Of a stretch of 64,000 bases of DNA, positions 1 through 15,254 are shown one piece after another. The position numbers were made by a program, and so were the translations under genes. Within the stretch, counting starts at the first letter, position 1, and each line of letters opens with the position of its first letter. Source of the DNA: Sciurus carolinensis (Eukaryota > Chordata > Mammalia > Rodentia > Sciuridae); contig NC_062221.1 in the NCBI RefSeq assembly GCF_902686445.1, positions 37,712,575 through 37,776,574 of the forward strand, read 5' to 3'. The notes under the pieces are model-generated. The model was not told where the DNA came from, did no database searches, and was given only the letters and a program-made list of their open reading frames with translations.

Positions 1-419
1 TTCAGTTTATTTAAAGTTATATTCAAAAGATTTTTTTGTGTGTGTTGTAAAATTACTGTGATCTCAAGCAGGGGATATAATGTATAGCTCAGCCAAAATT
101 CAAGATAGCTATTACACAAACTAAATATTTTACTGTTGTTAATTCAATTTTGTATTTTCCTTGTAAACTCTATAACTGTTGCCTGATTAATGTTTTTCAG
201 AAGTACTACTTCAAGAACAAATGATATAAATTAATTTGAGATAATAAGCCATCACCTATAAGACAGATAAGAAAATATAGACTACAATTAAATAAAAGGG
301 GGTAAATAACTGTAATGTCATACACATTAAAGTTAAAGCCCAGTATTCTTACTTTATGACTGGTAAGACTGGCTTGCTGGATGTTTAAGATCAAACTTAG
401 AGATTGAGATTAAAATATA
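1..419. other. AT-rich intergenic DNA, no gene seen
   Basis: AT-rich, non-coding sequence with frequent stops in all frames. I see no exon-like stretch, SINE or LTR before the ERV-like segment that starts near 420. Confidence 0.6.
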
Positions 420-1342
420 GGGGCCAAGAAAACCAGTATTTGGCTCTTGCTCTCTGAGTCAGACCGAACCTAGGGAATGGGAGAGCTTCTCTAAGGAGTT
501 TTGCAACTTTGGGCCACACGAACTCCTAATCAGGGAGATTCATGAGACCACTAGAAGATGAAAAGCCGATCAGTGCACATGCTGCAGATGAGGGTCATTA
601 AAAAAGGGAGCCATCCCTGATACTTCCAAAGGAAGCCACCTCATCAAGGAGACCCAACCTAGCAAATGGCACTAAAGGAGCTAAGAAGTTGTTCTCAAGT
701 TCTCCACAAGTAACCCCTGTGGGAACTCAGCTGACCCTTAACAGCAGATAGGAACAAGGTCAATTTGACCAGCTTGGTCTTGAACAACTAGCAAAAATAG
801 TTATTAACAAAATATAGCCATAACTGGGTTTAAAAGGAAGGTCAATAGCTCCTTTTTTGGAACTTAAGACCTACACTTGTGTTAGGCCCAAGAATAAGTA
901 AGATTGGAGGCTACAAAAGAGATTATTAGGCAGGAGTGCCTTAAAACTATCAAGAGAAACTGCTAAACTCAGAAATTTTTAGTCATTTTAAGGTCTACAG
1001 ATCTTCCTATACAGGACCATGCCTGCTAAATTGCCTACAGAAGTTCCTACAAGGTCAGATACACAAGTTCTGTAGCTGGCGGACACACACAAATTCACCA
1101 ACCAATCGGTCAATCATTCACTTCTCCTTTAAGACTACCAGCCATCCCTGATACCCAAAGCCAAGACCTGTGATTCACTACTGACACCTCCATCTCCAAA
1201 AACTCTACTCCCACCTAAACCCCTTCCTAATCCTCTTTTATACAGGAATGAGAGTCTTTGCCCCTAACCAGCAGGAAGAAGCTACAGAAGAAAGACCATC
1301 ATCTCACTCCCGGTATCTATAAAAACAAAAAGGGAGGAATAT
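420..1342 (+). mobile_element. ERV-like internal sequence upstream of an LTR
   Basis: About 600 bases here (roughly 420-1000) are clearly related, in the same order, to 46580-47190. Shared blocks include 'aatcagggagatt', 'acatgctgca', 'gatggcact/aatggcact' and 'aacaaggtcaatt'. Both copies lie upstream of an LTR, so this looks like the 3' internal part of an endogenous retrovirus. The purine run 'aaaaagggaggaat' at 1327-1340 sits directly before the LTR and fits a polypurine tract. No long open frame survives, and I could not assign the segment to a specific retroviral gene. Seen: the repeat pair and the purine tract. Inferred: retroviral origin. Confidence 0.6.
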
Positions 1343-1697
1343 TGTCATCAGCTGCTACCAGTATTCTGCACCACCCCTGCACACACACCATTTTACAACC
1401 CAGATTGTCAGCCTGCAAACATCCTAGCCAGCCATTGGTCCACTTGTCAGTCTGCGAACATTCTCATCAGTCATTGGTTCGTTATTATTAGCCTCTGAAA
1501 TCTGATTATTTAAGAATAACTCCACCATCATTCTCTCTCTCCTTCACTCTTGCTCTTTCTCTCTCTCTCTCTTTCGCTCTCTCTCTCTCCCATTTTTTTG
1601 CTCTCTTTCTCACCCTGTGGGCAGACACTCTGCCTGTCTGCTTAATAAAATCTCTTGTATGAGTTCCCAAGTCCACAGTGGTTTCTGGGTGCTTTCA
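1343..1697 (+). mobile_element. LTR of an endogenous retrovirus
   Basis: The segment starts with TG just after a purine-rich tract and ends with CA ('gtgctttca'). It contains two CAAT-like 'cattggt' boxes in a loose duplication, an AT-rich 'tatttaaga' that could serve as a TATA box, a CT-rich stretch, and an AATAAA polyadenylation signal near 1644 followed by a short U5-like end. Length (about 355 bases) and order fit a 3' LTR. The family is not identified. Confidence 0.65.
1531..1590 (+). repeat. CT-rich microsatellite inside the LTR
   Basis: Interrupted (CT)n and (CTTT)n tract lying between the TATA-like box and the polyadenylation signal of the LTR. Confidence 0.8.
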
Positions 1698-3984
1698 AAG
1701 GACAATGTGGCTACACGTGTAATGCTACTCTCTAGAGGTGCTTTAACATTCTTATTCTGAAGTTCTAAGTATGGAAAATATCATCCTTTTTATTAACTTT
1801 ATTTTTCCTTATGGATTGATAGAATATAATTTTCAAAATAAAATTTACTAAGAAACTAAGGAAGAATAAAATAGAATTAACATAAACACAAATATATGCT
1901 TCTGTGGATATTCTTATTGATACATGTTACTTAAAAATTCCACTTAATTGACTAAATCTTAATATTAAACCACAAACTTTCAAAATAGGAATCTTAATTC
2001 CAGAGAAAACCTGCTCATTTGAAGTCAAATCCTGCATTATTCTTCCTTTTCTGTAGCCTATGTCATTCATCAGGTACACCAGTTTTTTTCTCTAAACATT
2101 GCAAATTCCTTCCACTTATACTTCCATGGGCACTAATCTCAGTGAGGTATCATGTGGATCATTGTACTTGCCTCCTAATTTGTCCTCATTAGTTTAATTT
2201 CCAAGCTCCATTACTTAAAAATCCTTTCTTCTTAAAGGAGCTAAATTATTCTAAAAATACAAAATTGTCAAGTCCCTTACAGGAAAAACAAAACTTCAGT
2301 CCTTTCTCCACTGCTCTTCAAGTTGAATATAAACTTATTACAGGGTCCTATAAGGTCTTCTTACTTCTGGTCTCTGCTAATCTTTCTTCCTGTACTTAAG
2401 ACCAGTGACCATTGACCAACAGATCTCCAGTCACATTGACCTCTCCAGGTTCTATCTGTAGCTAAATACTTTCATATCTTATGATTTTGACATTATTTTT
2501 TTTTATCTTAAGATGTTCTCCTCTCAGTCTTGTCATTGATTAGTTGTTTTGTTTTCTGTTTTTTTTTTTTTTTTTTTTCCCTCAAAGATCACTATTAACT
2601 TCTATTTAGTCTTTTCACAGAACTTGGCATATTCTGAAACTATCTTGTTTATGTAGTCTTTTAATTTTTCCCCTCATTAGAAGATAAGCTGTCAAAAGAA
2701 AGGACTTATGTTTTATTCTCCATCAGGTCCATAGCAATCACTATGGCAACCTCTACATAAAAATGGTATTTTTGACTGAGGTTATATACTGATGATGTTA
2801 AGAATGAAGTTATTTATTGAGATAGATGAGACTAAGATAATTCAAGATGGAGCTGCTACCTGTCTGGCTTGCTTTCTTAAACATAGTTTTGTTTTTCCTT
2901 CCTCCACAGAAATTTCTATTTTATAAGTAAGATTCACCTTTCTAAGCAACTAACTTAAATTGGTTTCAGGTAGAAAATGATGATTCCCTTAGTAAGATTG
3001 CTTTTCAGAGAGTATTTTTCCGAGTTTGCTACCAGGAGTGAACACAGTTTCCCTCCTTTGGGAGCAGGCTTTTTGCTTCATACTCCTCTGACTGATTTCT
3101 GAAGTCCTTCCTTATCCTCTGTCAAGTTGGAGAGTTGTAGTGCTTGGAGTATGTACCACTTCAAACAAGGATTACTTTCCAAGTACAGTTAAATCCTGTG
3201 TCACCAGCCCATCACCTCATTTCAGGCCTCTTCCATACTGACAATTGCTAGATATTTGACATTTACCCCTAACTTCTTCAAGATCTAGAAAAGGCTGAAG
3301 TTTCTCTTTGTGTTGTGCCTTCAAAGGAAAGTCATTTGGCCTCTTAAACACTTACAATATGGTTACTATCTTTTCAAATCTAAGTTTCGATGTCATGTAA
3401 TTCTCAAACATTTTAAGTAACATTTTCTCAAATAAAAATAAATTTTAAACTGATTTAAAAATAAAACAAATATGTTCTCATTATAGATAAAGAAATGCTA
3501 ATGACTCATCTTTCATATAGTCCTGGTTGCTGAGAATGGCTAGCTTTTGAATAACTGCATGCATTGAAAGGAGCTGACTTATTAGAAATGTTGCCAGATA
3601 AAAGATTGTTGGTGAAGAAGGCTGCAGTAGAAACCAAGTCTCAGACGTGCTAGCTCCTTTAAGAGGAATTGCCGAGTCATCAGGAATCAAAATCATTTCT
3701 CCTTTTCCATCTGTCATAGGATGCATTTGAATGTCCAACTAAAATATATTATATATTAAAGAATTGATTTTCAACTTAAGAATTACTATAGCAGAATATG
3801 CTTTAGGAAGCCAATAACTGCTAACATTTCTGATATTTTGAGTTTGTACCAGCCTGTTATTATTTAGATTTGAGGTTTTCCCTAAAAGCTCACATGTGAG
3901 ACTGCAAGAAGGTTCAGAGGAACAATGATCAGGTTGCAAGAGTCTTAACCCAGTCAATGATTTAATTCCTGGATCGGGATCAAC
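1698..3984. other. Intergenic DNA with a possible L2-like fragment
   Basis: No gene is visible. A T-rich run sits near 2560-2578. The stretch around 2665-2760 ('cattagaagataagctgtc...ggacttatgttttattctcc') resembles the 3' end of an ancient L2-type LINE, but it is too diverged for a firm call. A minus-strand frame of 85 codons at 3481-3738 has no family I recognise and is probably chance. Confidence 0.45.
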
Positions 3985-4258
3985 TGAGTGGTAACGGAAG
4001 TGGTAGGGTGTGACTGGAGGAGGTGGGAATTGGGCATGGCTTTGGGTATATATTGTGTCTGGTGAATGAATGGAGCTCTCTGTTTCCTCTGCCACACTCT
4101 TCTGCGATGATGTTCTGCTTCACCTGGAACCTGGAGGAATGGAGCTTGCTGTATATGAATTGAGACTTCTGAAACTGTGAGCCCTCTAATAACTCTTCCT
4201 CCTCTGCAGTTCTGGTTGGATCATTTAGTCACAGAACCAAAAAGTTGACCTAAAACAC
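3985..4258 (+). mobile_element. MaLR-type LTR fragment
   Basis: The 3' part reads 'cttctgaaactgtgagccc' followed by a T/C-rich stretch, 'cacagaaccaa' and a CA end. That is the usual 3' organisation of ERVL-MaLR LTRs in rodents. The 5' boundary is uncertain. Confidence 0.45.
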
Positions 4259-5589
4259 AGACTATAATAATTTTAGAACTCTTAGAGAGATCTTATTCTA
4301 AAGCCTAATAATAATTTTAAATCAGTTGGCCTCAGTGAAGTCAATTACAATTCTCTTTTATTCTCATTACAGGATTATAATTATAAAATCTTAACACACT
4401 GCCCAAAGCTGATTCATTCAGTCCCAAATGAATCAGCTTAGGACTTTCCTAAACTTTTGTTTTTGTAATTCTGTGAGACTTTTCAGTGAAAAAGTAAATA
4501 TTTGAGAAAACAATGTTTTTATCTTAGTAGAATAGAAAAATTCTTCTTCAAAAACCTTTGCCTCTTAGTTTAATATGAATTGATTCTTTGATGTTTTTAA
4601 CATATACTTTATCACGTTTTTTCTCATTTTAATTTTGTAAATTTGTTTTTAAAAATTGGCATGTACATATATTTATATAAATGATCTTCAATTTATGATC
4701 AGATCTGTACCTGAAAAACCAATCCGAAATTGAAATTATCATAAGCCTAGTATACTCAATATACCAGGCATCAACAGTAAACTGAACAGTGTCCATAGTT
4801 TGACTTTGTGACCATCCTCTCCAGTGGGAGCTACAGCTTCCTGCTGTTGCTGTCCAGCATAAGATGAGTATCTATCACATATCTGTACCTGGGAAAAGAC
4901 CAAAATTCTAAATTTGAAGGACGATTTTCTTACCATCATGAAGTAGAAAAATCATTAAGCCAAACCATCATAAGTTGAAGAACATCTGTACTTAAATATA
5001 AATATGTGTATTTAATAGGGAAGATAAAAAATGGCAAAAAATGCAAATGAGGCTTTCAAAATGAAAGTCTTTCGATTATGACATTCATCATTATTTTTCT
5101 AAATTAAAAAAAAAAGATATTTCAAATCTAGCTTTGCCAGGACAGAGGCAGTTATTAATGAAGATCATCCCACCCTCATTCCAGCCAACACATCTAGGAA
5201 TTTACATAAGAAAAAGCATATATTAGCAAAAGGAGTCAGTGTTTGGATTTTCCCCTTCTGTTTAGGTCACTCTCATCTGTCTTTCATCTCTTGAATCAGT
5301 GCATATTATTAATAGATCTAACACCCAAGTATGCCAGAGGCAATAAGCAATAAATATTTTTTAAAGTGAAAAAAATAATCAATGTTGACTTTGTGGGAAT
5401 AGCTCATCCATGGAAAACTTTTTCTCTGAATCTTTAAATAATGACAGGTACTTGCTACATTTTTTCCCTGCTGAGAGGAAGTATATTGCTATGTATTGGC
5501 AAATATAGAAAATAAACAATGAGACACAAATCCTTTTTTTTCCTATAGGAATCACAAATTGTTTGCAACAATTTAATCACTAAGTTAAC
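4259..5589. other. AT-rich intergenic DNA
   Basis: No gene or recent repeat recognised. Two 'aatcagctta/gctgattcatt' blocks near 4410-4440 form a short inverted repeat with no clear meaning. Confidence 0.5.
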
Positions 5590-5745
5590 TAAACAGATAG
5601 CTTTTATTGATCACTTACTAAACAGTCACCAGTAAGCTTAGATGCATTTAGATGAGATCAAAATTTAATTGCATCAAACAATCTGTGAGGTAAATGTCAT
5701 CACTAACAAATTTTCTAAAAGAAATTAAGAAATTGAATTTTGCTG
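5590..5745 (+). repeat. MIR-like ancient SINE relic
   Basis: The string 'ttattgatcacttactaaa' followed by 'tctgtgaggtaaatgtcatca' matches the order of the MIR core ('attgagcacttactatgt' then 'atgaggtaggt'). Diverged; assigned by pattern only. Confidence 0.45.
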
Positions 5746-6087
5746 CTATTTAGTAACTTTAAAATCTTACTTATCCTTGGAAATGTATTTCCTGTGTTTA
5801 CACTTGTCAACAAGGATTTTAGCAAGTGTGTGCTAGAATCTATTCTACGCTAGACCACCTAGATACTCATGATACAGTAACTAAAAACAGATGAAGAGTT
5901 TTCCATCTTGCACGCCTTCTGTCCTCCAAACAACTGCTCTTTCTCCAAATTAGAGTTAAAATTTTCCTCCTTTTATTATATTAACTCAAATATAATTCAT
6001 AATTTATTTTAATTCAAATATCATCTGATGTCCATCCTCATTAAATTCTGAGCTATTGTTAAACAAGAAATAAAAACCTAGCCATAT

Positions 6088-6135
6088 AAAAAAAAAAAAA
6101 AAAAAAAAAAAAACAAAAAAAAAAAAAAAAAAAAA
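6088..6135 (+). repeat. Poly(A) tract between short direct repeats
   Basis: About 48 bases of almost pure A (one C). It is preceded by 'aacctagccatat' and followed by 'aacctggccatat', a near-perfect direct repeat with one mismatch. This looks like a poly(A)-only retroposition event with its target-site duplication; expansion of an A-run after a small duplication is an alternative. Confidence 0.6.
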
Positions 6136-6570
6136 CCTGGCCATATGTCTCTACTCCATATTTCCTGGTCTCCAATCTTACAAACTCTCCTTCTATGCCT
6201 TGACCAGTCGGCAAGACATTCGCTACCAACTATGGTTGCACATATACTGTAAGTTCAGATTCTTCTTCCTTGTAGTGGATGACCAGTCAACACTCAAGTT
6301 TCTTTCCACAGGGAAGATTTTTCTCTTACCACAGTGTCTCAAGCTAATCCCTTATACCAAACCAACACCTTCATAAGCTATGCTCTGAATTCTTTCCCCT
6401 ACATAGGAGGTTCCTATCAGGGAACCTCCATGTGGCATAAATGTCAGACCACAGTAATCGACTATTGACTTGCAGGTGCAACCCTGGTGATTGATTTGTA
6501 TATTCTGAGCCGCCTGCACATGCATCTTTCTTATGATCTTTGGTGCTGTTTGGGTAATATGCAGGTGTCA

Positions 6571-7053
6571 TGTAGGAGCTCTGATCCAGAAAATAGATGC
6601 AAAGGTTCTGCAGGTGGAAGAAGATGTCAGATGTAGTTAGGATAGTAAACATGCTTTATTTAGCAGTGGCCATAACCTCTCCAGCTTCCACAACCAGTCT
6701 CCAGCTTCAGCTTCAGCTCCTATCCAGTTTGATATTAGTCCTCATTTTGGCCCCATTTTGGTCTCCATTAGCCCGTTTCACCCTGAGTCTCTTCCATAGG
6801 CTCTTTTTATATGCAGGTCAAACAAAGAAGGCACATTGCCAACAGGTTACATAAGTGAAAGGGTAGGACTTGGGGCATGCTCACAAGTTAATGTGTATTT
6901 CCTTGAGTATATACACAGAATCAGAGTGTTTCTGGCCTTGACTAATAACATAGTTGGTTCCCAGGCATGGCTACGAACTAGAAATATAAGAGAGTCAGCA
7001 GGAAGCATTGGCAAGGGAGCCTAACTACAGCCATTTTGAGACCTGCCCTAACA
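6571..7053 (-). mobile_element. ERV LTR, minus strand
   Basis: Read on the minus strand the element starts TGTTAGGGCAGG and ends in CTCCTACA. It has a TATA box ('catataaaaag', near 6808-6818) and an AATAAA signal (near 6655) in the right order and spacing for U3-R-U5. Length about 483 bases. The sequence downstream on the minus strand (6370-6570) may be a remnant of internal sequence. I see no clear target-site duplication and could not name the family. Confidence 0.65.
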
Positions 7054-7625
7054 GTGGTATATACTGATTTTTATATTGGATTGTTAAAATGTTGCTAGAC
7101 CTGAATGACCTACAACTTGGTGGGTATGGCAATAATCAGGAGCAACTGGACATCACTGCCTGCTCACCTATCTCGCACCAAATCTTCGTTTGGAAGATTC
7201 TATTCCCTTAACAAACTCTGTAACTTTGCAAATTAGAGTCCTATGGCTGCCACTGTGATGCTGTTTCTCATTGCAAAATTTGAGTCGACTTGATTTCTAA
7301 TCATGCAACCTCAATTTTTTCCTGAGCAATGACACTTAACCTTTGGTCTTGTGGAGCTTGGTATTTTCTTGGCATTGTTTTTGTTGATGGAAAGGAAATC
7401 CTAACAAAAGCAATTAACTCTAACTGAGATTGCCAGTTCCTCATCAGCATATTCCTTTTTGACTTGGCTAATGTGTTTCCTTTAAACCCTCTATCAAGCC
7501 TATTTTCATGTTTTTTTTCTTTTTACCCTACATAGTATATCCCTGTGAGTAAATTATTGCTCTCAATCTTCTAATTCCTTCTTCTACCATCTGCCACAGC
7601 ATCTTTGACATTTCTACCTCAGTAA

Positions 7626-8115
7626 ATATATTAGTTTCCTCCTGCTTCTATAAAAAATGACCACAAATTTAGTGACTTAAAATAATGTAAATTTATGATC
7701 TTACAGTTCTGGAAGTCAGGAGTCTGAAAGGAGTCTGAATGAACTATCGTCTAAGAGTTGGTAAGGTTGTGTTCCTCCTGAGAGCTCTAGAGGAAAATCT
7801 GTTTTCTTGTCTATTTTGTCTTTGAGAGTCTGCCTGCATTCCTTGTGGCCATTTCCTTCATGCTCAAAGGCAGAAATGACTTTGCCCAAGTTCTCACGTT
7901 GCCCTCTATTTAGTTCTTTCCTCCTCCAATTTAAGGTATCTTCTACTTACATTTTTCCTTCTGGGACAATTAAGAATAACCTCCCAACTTAAATTTAAGT
8001 AAATAAGTTAGCAATTGTAATAATGTCTGCTACCTTTGTTACCCTTTTCCACCCAACCTGACATGAATTTTGGGGGGATTAGGAGATTTGGGGTAGCTAT
8101 TATTCTGCATAACAG
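7626..8115 (-). mobile_element. MLT1-like (ERVL-MaLR) LTR, minus strand
   Basis: On the plus strand it begins 'tattagtttcctcctgctt' and continues through 'cttacagttctggaagtcag' to 'agctattattctgcataaca'. These are the hallmarks, in order, of an old mammalian MaLR LTR read backwards. Diverged, with no coding capacity. Confidence 0.55.
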
Positions 8116-8941
8116 TCACTGTGGATCATTACTTCTACACACTTCCAGAATCCTTCCTACCAACATTTCTGCAATTTCCAGTGCTCCTATTGGGTATTGA
8201 CTCTTGTAACCTTGTTTAAAGGTCAGCTGTTCTTTCAAATTCAGAACTGGGTCTGGTCTTCATTCTTCTCTGTCCTCTCATTATAGCAGATGAGATCCCT
8301 TTGTATAACACCAAGGAGGCCTTTGAGTTTTCAATCTTACAGTTACCATTAGTTGCCAATAATCCCTCTCAGTTTTTCGTTATCTTTTCTCAAAGCAATA
8401 AAGTTTAGCAGTTCTACTGTGCTTAATGTTATTATTTCCACTGTAGTCCTCCAAGGCCTGATATATTACAGTTTGTGCATTCCCACCAGTTATACCATCC
8501 CAGCTCATCACACACAGAAGCTTTAACCATTTCACTGCTACTGTGGTCAAGAGACGGTTATGTTCCACATCCAGTTCAAAATTCAAGATATGTGTCTTTT
8601 AAGAGTCTCACACTAACATTTCCACATTCTCCAGGAAACAGAGTCTAAAATGGAGTTTAGTATACAAAAGGTCTAGTAAAAAATATGCTTGGATTAATTC
8701 CCCTGAAGGGGAAGGGAAGAAAAAATGGGTATGGACACAAATTAAGCAATCTCAACCAAAGCTCCATAAAATCCTTTAAGAAGCTTTGAAAATGGTATAG
8801 AAGAATGGCAACTTGGGGCCAGGTTGTTCACTTTAGCTGAAAAAATTTCTGGAGGTTTCTGAGAGTGGAGAAAAAAATTATAAATCCCCCATTCCTGAAG
8901 TGGACCTGTGAGCATCACAGCATCCATGATAATGTTATTGG

Positions 8942-9429
8942 TGAAGACTGAACAACGGAGAAACACCTTTGAGAGCATAGAAAGCAAGTTTTATTTGAAG
9001 AATAGAAACAGACTTCTGGGAGGAAGGGGGCGCAGAGTTGGTTTCCAAAGAAGTGGGAGTATCCTGTCCCTTTTATACATTTTAGATTTTCTTTGTTCTC
9101 TGTCCTCTTTCCCCCTTATCTTGTCTCTTTCCTCTCTCCGTCCTGTGTACAAGACCAGTGGCCCTGGGAATGAGCCAGAAGGTGAGAAGCAAACACGCAG
9201 GGTCAGGGCCACCGAGGAGGTGCTTCAATAAGTGCCTTTTGGGAGGAACAGTTTCTTATAGGAAAGTAACCTTGGTAACGTGTGGAGGAGGGGCCAGGAA
9301 GGACTCTGGAGGTATTAGCATTTCAATCCCCCAGAGGCATCCTCCATCTTCCTGCACCCATATCAGTTTTGATCTCCCCTATCCAATGGATCACCTATCT
9401 ACACTACTATGTAGATAGCTCTTGCTTCA
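8942..9429 (-). mobile_element. ERV1-type LTR, minus strand
   Basis: The minus strand carries a TATA box ('tgtataaaaggg', near 9068-9080), an AATAAA signal (near 8993-9000) and a short U5-like end. The U3 part ('tgctaatacctccagag', then 'ctcctccac', 'ggttac' and 'gttcctcc') aligns in order with the LTR at 47793-48180 and less closely with 62986-63450. All three therefore belong to one LTR group. Termini were placed by comparison and may be off by some bases. Confidence 0.65.
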
Positions 9430-11971
9430 GTATCTTGGTATAAACTTCTTTCTCCACCTCACTCTCTCCTCTCTACCCCAGGATGAGTTTCCTCCATTGG
9501 CCTTTGCTTTGTAGAAACAAAAAGTCAGAAAACCTTTCCATGAACCACCTCAAAATAAGGAATCACACGTTAATTGCCTAACATGAGAAACAAACAACAA
9601 AGCCTTGCTTGAAAAGAAGAAATAAAGGCAAGATGTATAAACTGATATCTGCAAAGTCATCTGCCATATCTAAATTTCAAGTTCAGATTATATTGAAGGT
9701 AGAATATTGAAATTCTGATAAAATTATTCTCTTACACAAATACAGAGCTGAACCATTTTTCTCTATTTTCAGCCAGAATATACTAAGGAAACTTTACAGA
9801 ATCATTTTAGTTATTAATTATTCAATTAAAATATATGACTACCTATTATGTGCCTGGATTTGTACAAGTTGCTAGAGATTCAAAAGGATAGTGATGAAAA
9901 GAAATCTGCATGATATAATTTATTTTTTTCAGATGGAGTTAACAGTAAACAAAAAGTCTGAAAAACAAAAATAAAATCATTTCAGATTATGATGAATAAT
10001 TTGATATAAGTATTTTAAATATCTATGGGTGAATTACAAGCTCTAAATTAGTAATATATTTTAAGTAAAATTATTTAATATTAGGTTATAATCAATCAAT
10101 GTTAAAAATTTTAATGGATTAAAAGTTATTGGCGGTCAAGCATCCAGTTTGGGAATTCCTTCATTCCATTTATGATCTCTTGTGATAATTCCCATTTCCA
10201 TGGGTTCTGACCACAGTTGTTAAGGTAGTAGTAACACATGGCATATGATTTACATTAGTTCCTAGGTCTCAGAATATTCTAATTTAAATCAGCAGCTCTA
10301 TTGTTCTTTTTGTAGGATATAAATATCTAATATAGGCAATTACATTATTGCCATATTTCTAAAATTCAATTCCAAAATTAATTTGTTTTCTACTTTCACT
10401 ATTAATAGTATCTAAATATTGTTATTAAAGGATTACAAAACTGAAAATTGCTAACAAAAAGAAGATAGAAGCAATTTTGAAATACATGAAATTGTTTTAT
10501 TCTTCTTTGCATGACCATATTTACCATTTTTGCTGTGTTATTTTGTAATGACCACTCCCAAGTCATTTTTATTATGCTCCATATAACTTTTCCTTCCTCT
10601 CATGAGTTTGCTATAATCCTGTCATTACTGTATAGTAAATAAAAAGAATCCTTCAATGTAGCCAACGGGAGTAATCTTAATATATATGAGTGAAGTAAAT
10701 TTCAAGACATGGAAAGTAATGTTGGTGGTCACTGCTTTCATCTTTAAAATTTTTCATAAAGAAATCAAAGTCTATAACAGTGTCTGGAATCACACAATAG
10801 AACTATAATAAGAACAAAAGCTAAGAGTTCATTACTAGTTTCTTCAGTGTTTTGATAATGTGGTAATAGTGCTCCCAGATGGAAAAAAGATCTTTCTGAT
10901 TATTTCCATAAATTAATATCTGAATCAATATAGAATTTGTGTTTTAACAAAACACAAAATTGAAATGGACTTCATTTACTCTTTTATGTTAAAAACAAAA
11001 CAAAAACAAAACCCCAGATTAATTGTTTTTGTGAAAATTCCATGTAAAGAGCCTTCTTAACATTTGGGGAGAAATAGCATTTAATTATCAAGTCCCAAAT
11101 TTTGACATTTAATTATTTGCCCATTATTTCTTTAACAGATTACTACTCACTATGGACTTATTTAAAGTTCAAAGGAAAATTGATTTATTAAAATATTTTT
11201 CTTATAAAATAAATGAGATGGTCTCCACTGGTTTATTGCTTTCATAAATGTTAGCTAGATTTCCTCTAATATAATTATTTTCACAGGAATAAATCCTTTA
11301 TGTAATATAAGAATTACTAGAGAAAATATAAACTAAATTAAATATATATTATCCATTTGTTTATTTGTTTAGATTATAAGATAATAAAAATGAGATATGA
11401 CTTTTTTATGAAGAGACATTTTCTTATATATGATTGAAAAAGTCCTTTTTAATAAAGAAAAATAGTTGCACAATTAGATATACGAATAGGCAGACTTCTA
11501 AAAACATTTTCAATTTAGAAAGATTCTTTCTCAAAAATGCTACAAAATATTTTCAAGTTCAGATAAAAAGTATAATTACAAATCAACATTACATATTTCT
11601 ATTGCATGTAGTAATTGATAAATATTTCTCTATGTGCTGCATTCCATTGTACATTTTTTCCCAAGAATTTTCTATGTCATAATATATTTTGCCTGTCTTA
11701 TACATCTGTTTCTCTCTGACATCTAAATTAGAATAATATTTACATAATAGTAGGGATCAAAGTTTTATAAATGTCAAAAAGTATTGTTTTGTCAGTTGTG
11801 CTTTGTAATCTAATAAGAAGTAACAAATGAAAAATCAAATCTGTGTACTTAATTTCTTAACAGTTGTAAAACTATGCCTATTACACACTATTTTTAAGTG
11901 GCCCAAATAAATTTGTCTTTAATAATCCCAAACATCTAGGTATTTAATAAGTTTTGTTGAAGTTCTTCATT
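9430..11971. other. AT-rich intergenic DNA
   Basis: No exon or young repeat recognised. The stretch 'ctattatgtgcctggatttgtacaagttgctagag' near 9843 resembles the opening of an ancient interspersed repeat, but it is too diverged to name. Confidence 0.5.
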
Positions 11972-11986
11972 AAGATATTTTCTGAG
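11972..11986 (+). repeat. Target-site duplication, left copy
   Basis: AAGATATTTTCTGAG. The same 15 bases occur at 14176-14190, directly after a poly(A) tail. The pair brackets the RAB2B retrocopy. Confidence 0.85.
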
Positions 11987-14177
<2,191 letters not shown>

Positions 14178-14500
14178 GATATTTTCTGAGGCCTGGGCAC
14201 CTGGAGAGAGCAGGAACACTGCAGCCAGGCGGTTCAGAACCCAAGCATCAGGAGACATTTCGTACAACCACCTGGAGCAGAGATATTTTGTAAATTATTT
14301 TCGGTTGTTTACTGATCCTGCCTTTTTTTTAACCCCCCAACTTGGTAATCTTGAGAAAGACATGGTGCCCTCTTGCCCTGCTCAGTAACTGTGTGCGTGT
14401 GCTTTCATCCCTTCTCAAAGTGACAGCGTTCTAGGCAACACCATAGAAACATCTGAGTCTCTCTCAGTGCAAGAAACTCAAGTCATCTTAAAGAAAGAAA

Positions 14501-14501
14501 G

Positions 14502-14533
<32 letters not shown>

Positions 14534-14543
14534 CGCACAAACA

Positions 14544-14568
<25 letters not shown>
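14501..14568 (+). repeat. (AAAG)n and (CA)n microsatellite
   Basis: A-rich AAAG/AAAAG units are followed by about 15 CA dinucleotides. Confidence 0.85.
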
Positions 14569-14577
<9 letters not shown>

Positions 14578-15099
14578 CCACAAAAAATATCTTTTTTAGG
14601 TCAGAGTTTTCTATAGGTATTAATGAATATTTTTCTTAATCTTTATAAGTTTTATGTGTTCAATATTTCTTAATATCTATGGCATTAATTCATACTTTTG
14701 TAGCAACACAATATTTTTATAAAGAGTACTTGGCTCAAGTCTTTACGGGGGTTTATACAGGGCCATCTTGGAGACCCTGTGTACCATGTACTATAATTAA
14801 AAAAAAAAAAAAGTTATCTAGTGTCGCATTTGTTGTGTTAACAAAAGGTGTTGTTGGTGGTCTCCTGTGCTGTTGGTGTGTGTTCAGCACTTCTCCGAAG
14901 AGTCATTGCAAGGGGGTAGCATTGAGGTTCTTGTGATATGTGAACCCCCAGAGGCCAAACTTGAGGGTTTGTTTAGGGTATTCTGTTTATCCTTGGGGTT
15001 TTTCTTTTCACTTTGTTTTTTTACTGTTTCTCCATTTACAGCCAAATCAGTTTTCATGATGTTTAAGACTTTCACTGATGTCAAATGGAGGAAAGGAAC

Positions 15100-15152
15100 A
15101 GGGGAAAAAAAGAAAGAAGAAGAAGAAGAAGAAAAGGAAAGAAAGAAAAGAT
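15100..15152 (+). repeat. Purine (GAA/GAAA)n tract
   Basis: About 50 bases of pure A/G with GAA and GAAA units. Confidence 0.8.
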
Positions 15153-15254
15153 TTTAACTAAGAAATAAGATTTAAAACTGAAAAAAAAATTAAGCCACAC
15201 GCTAGACAGGTTACATTCTTTAAAATAGGTAGATGTGGTAAAATCGGTAGATAT

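Noticed and set aside
3481..3738. 85-codon minus-strand frame as a possible small gene
   Set aside because: No start context, splice sites or recognisable family; expected by chance in this much sequence.
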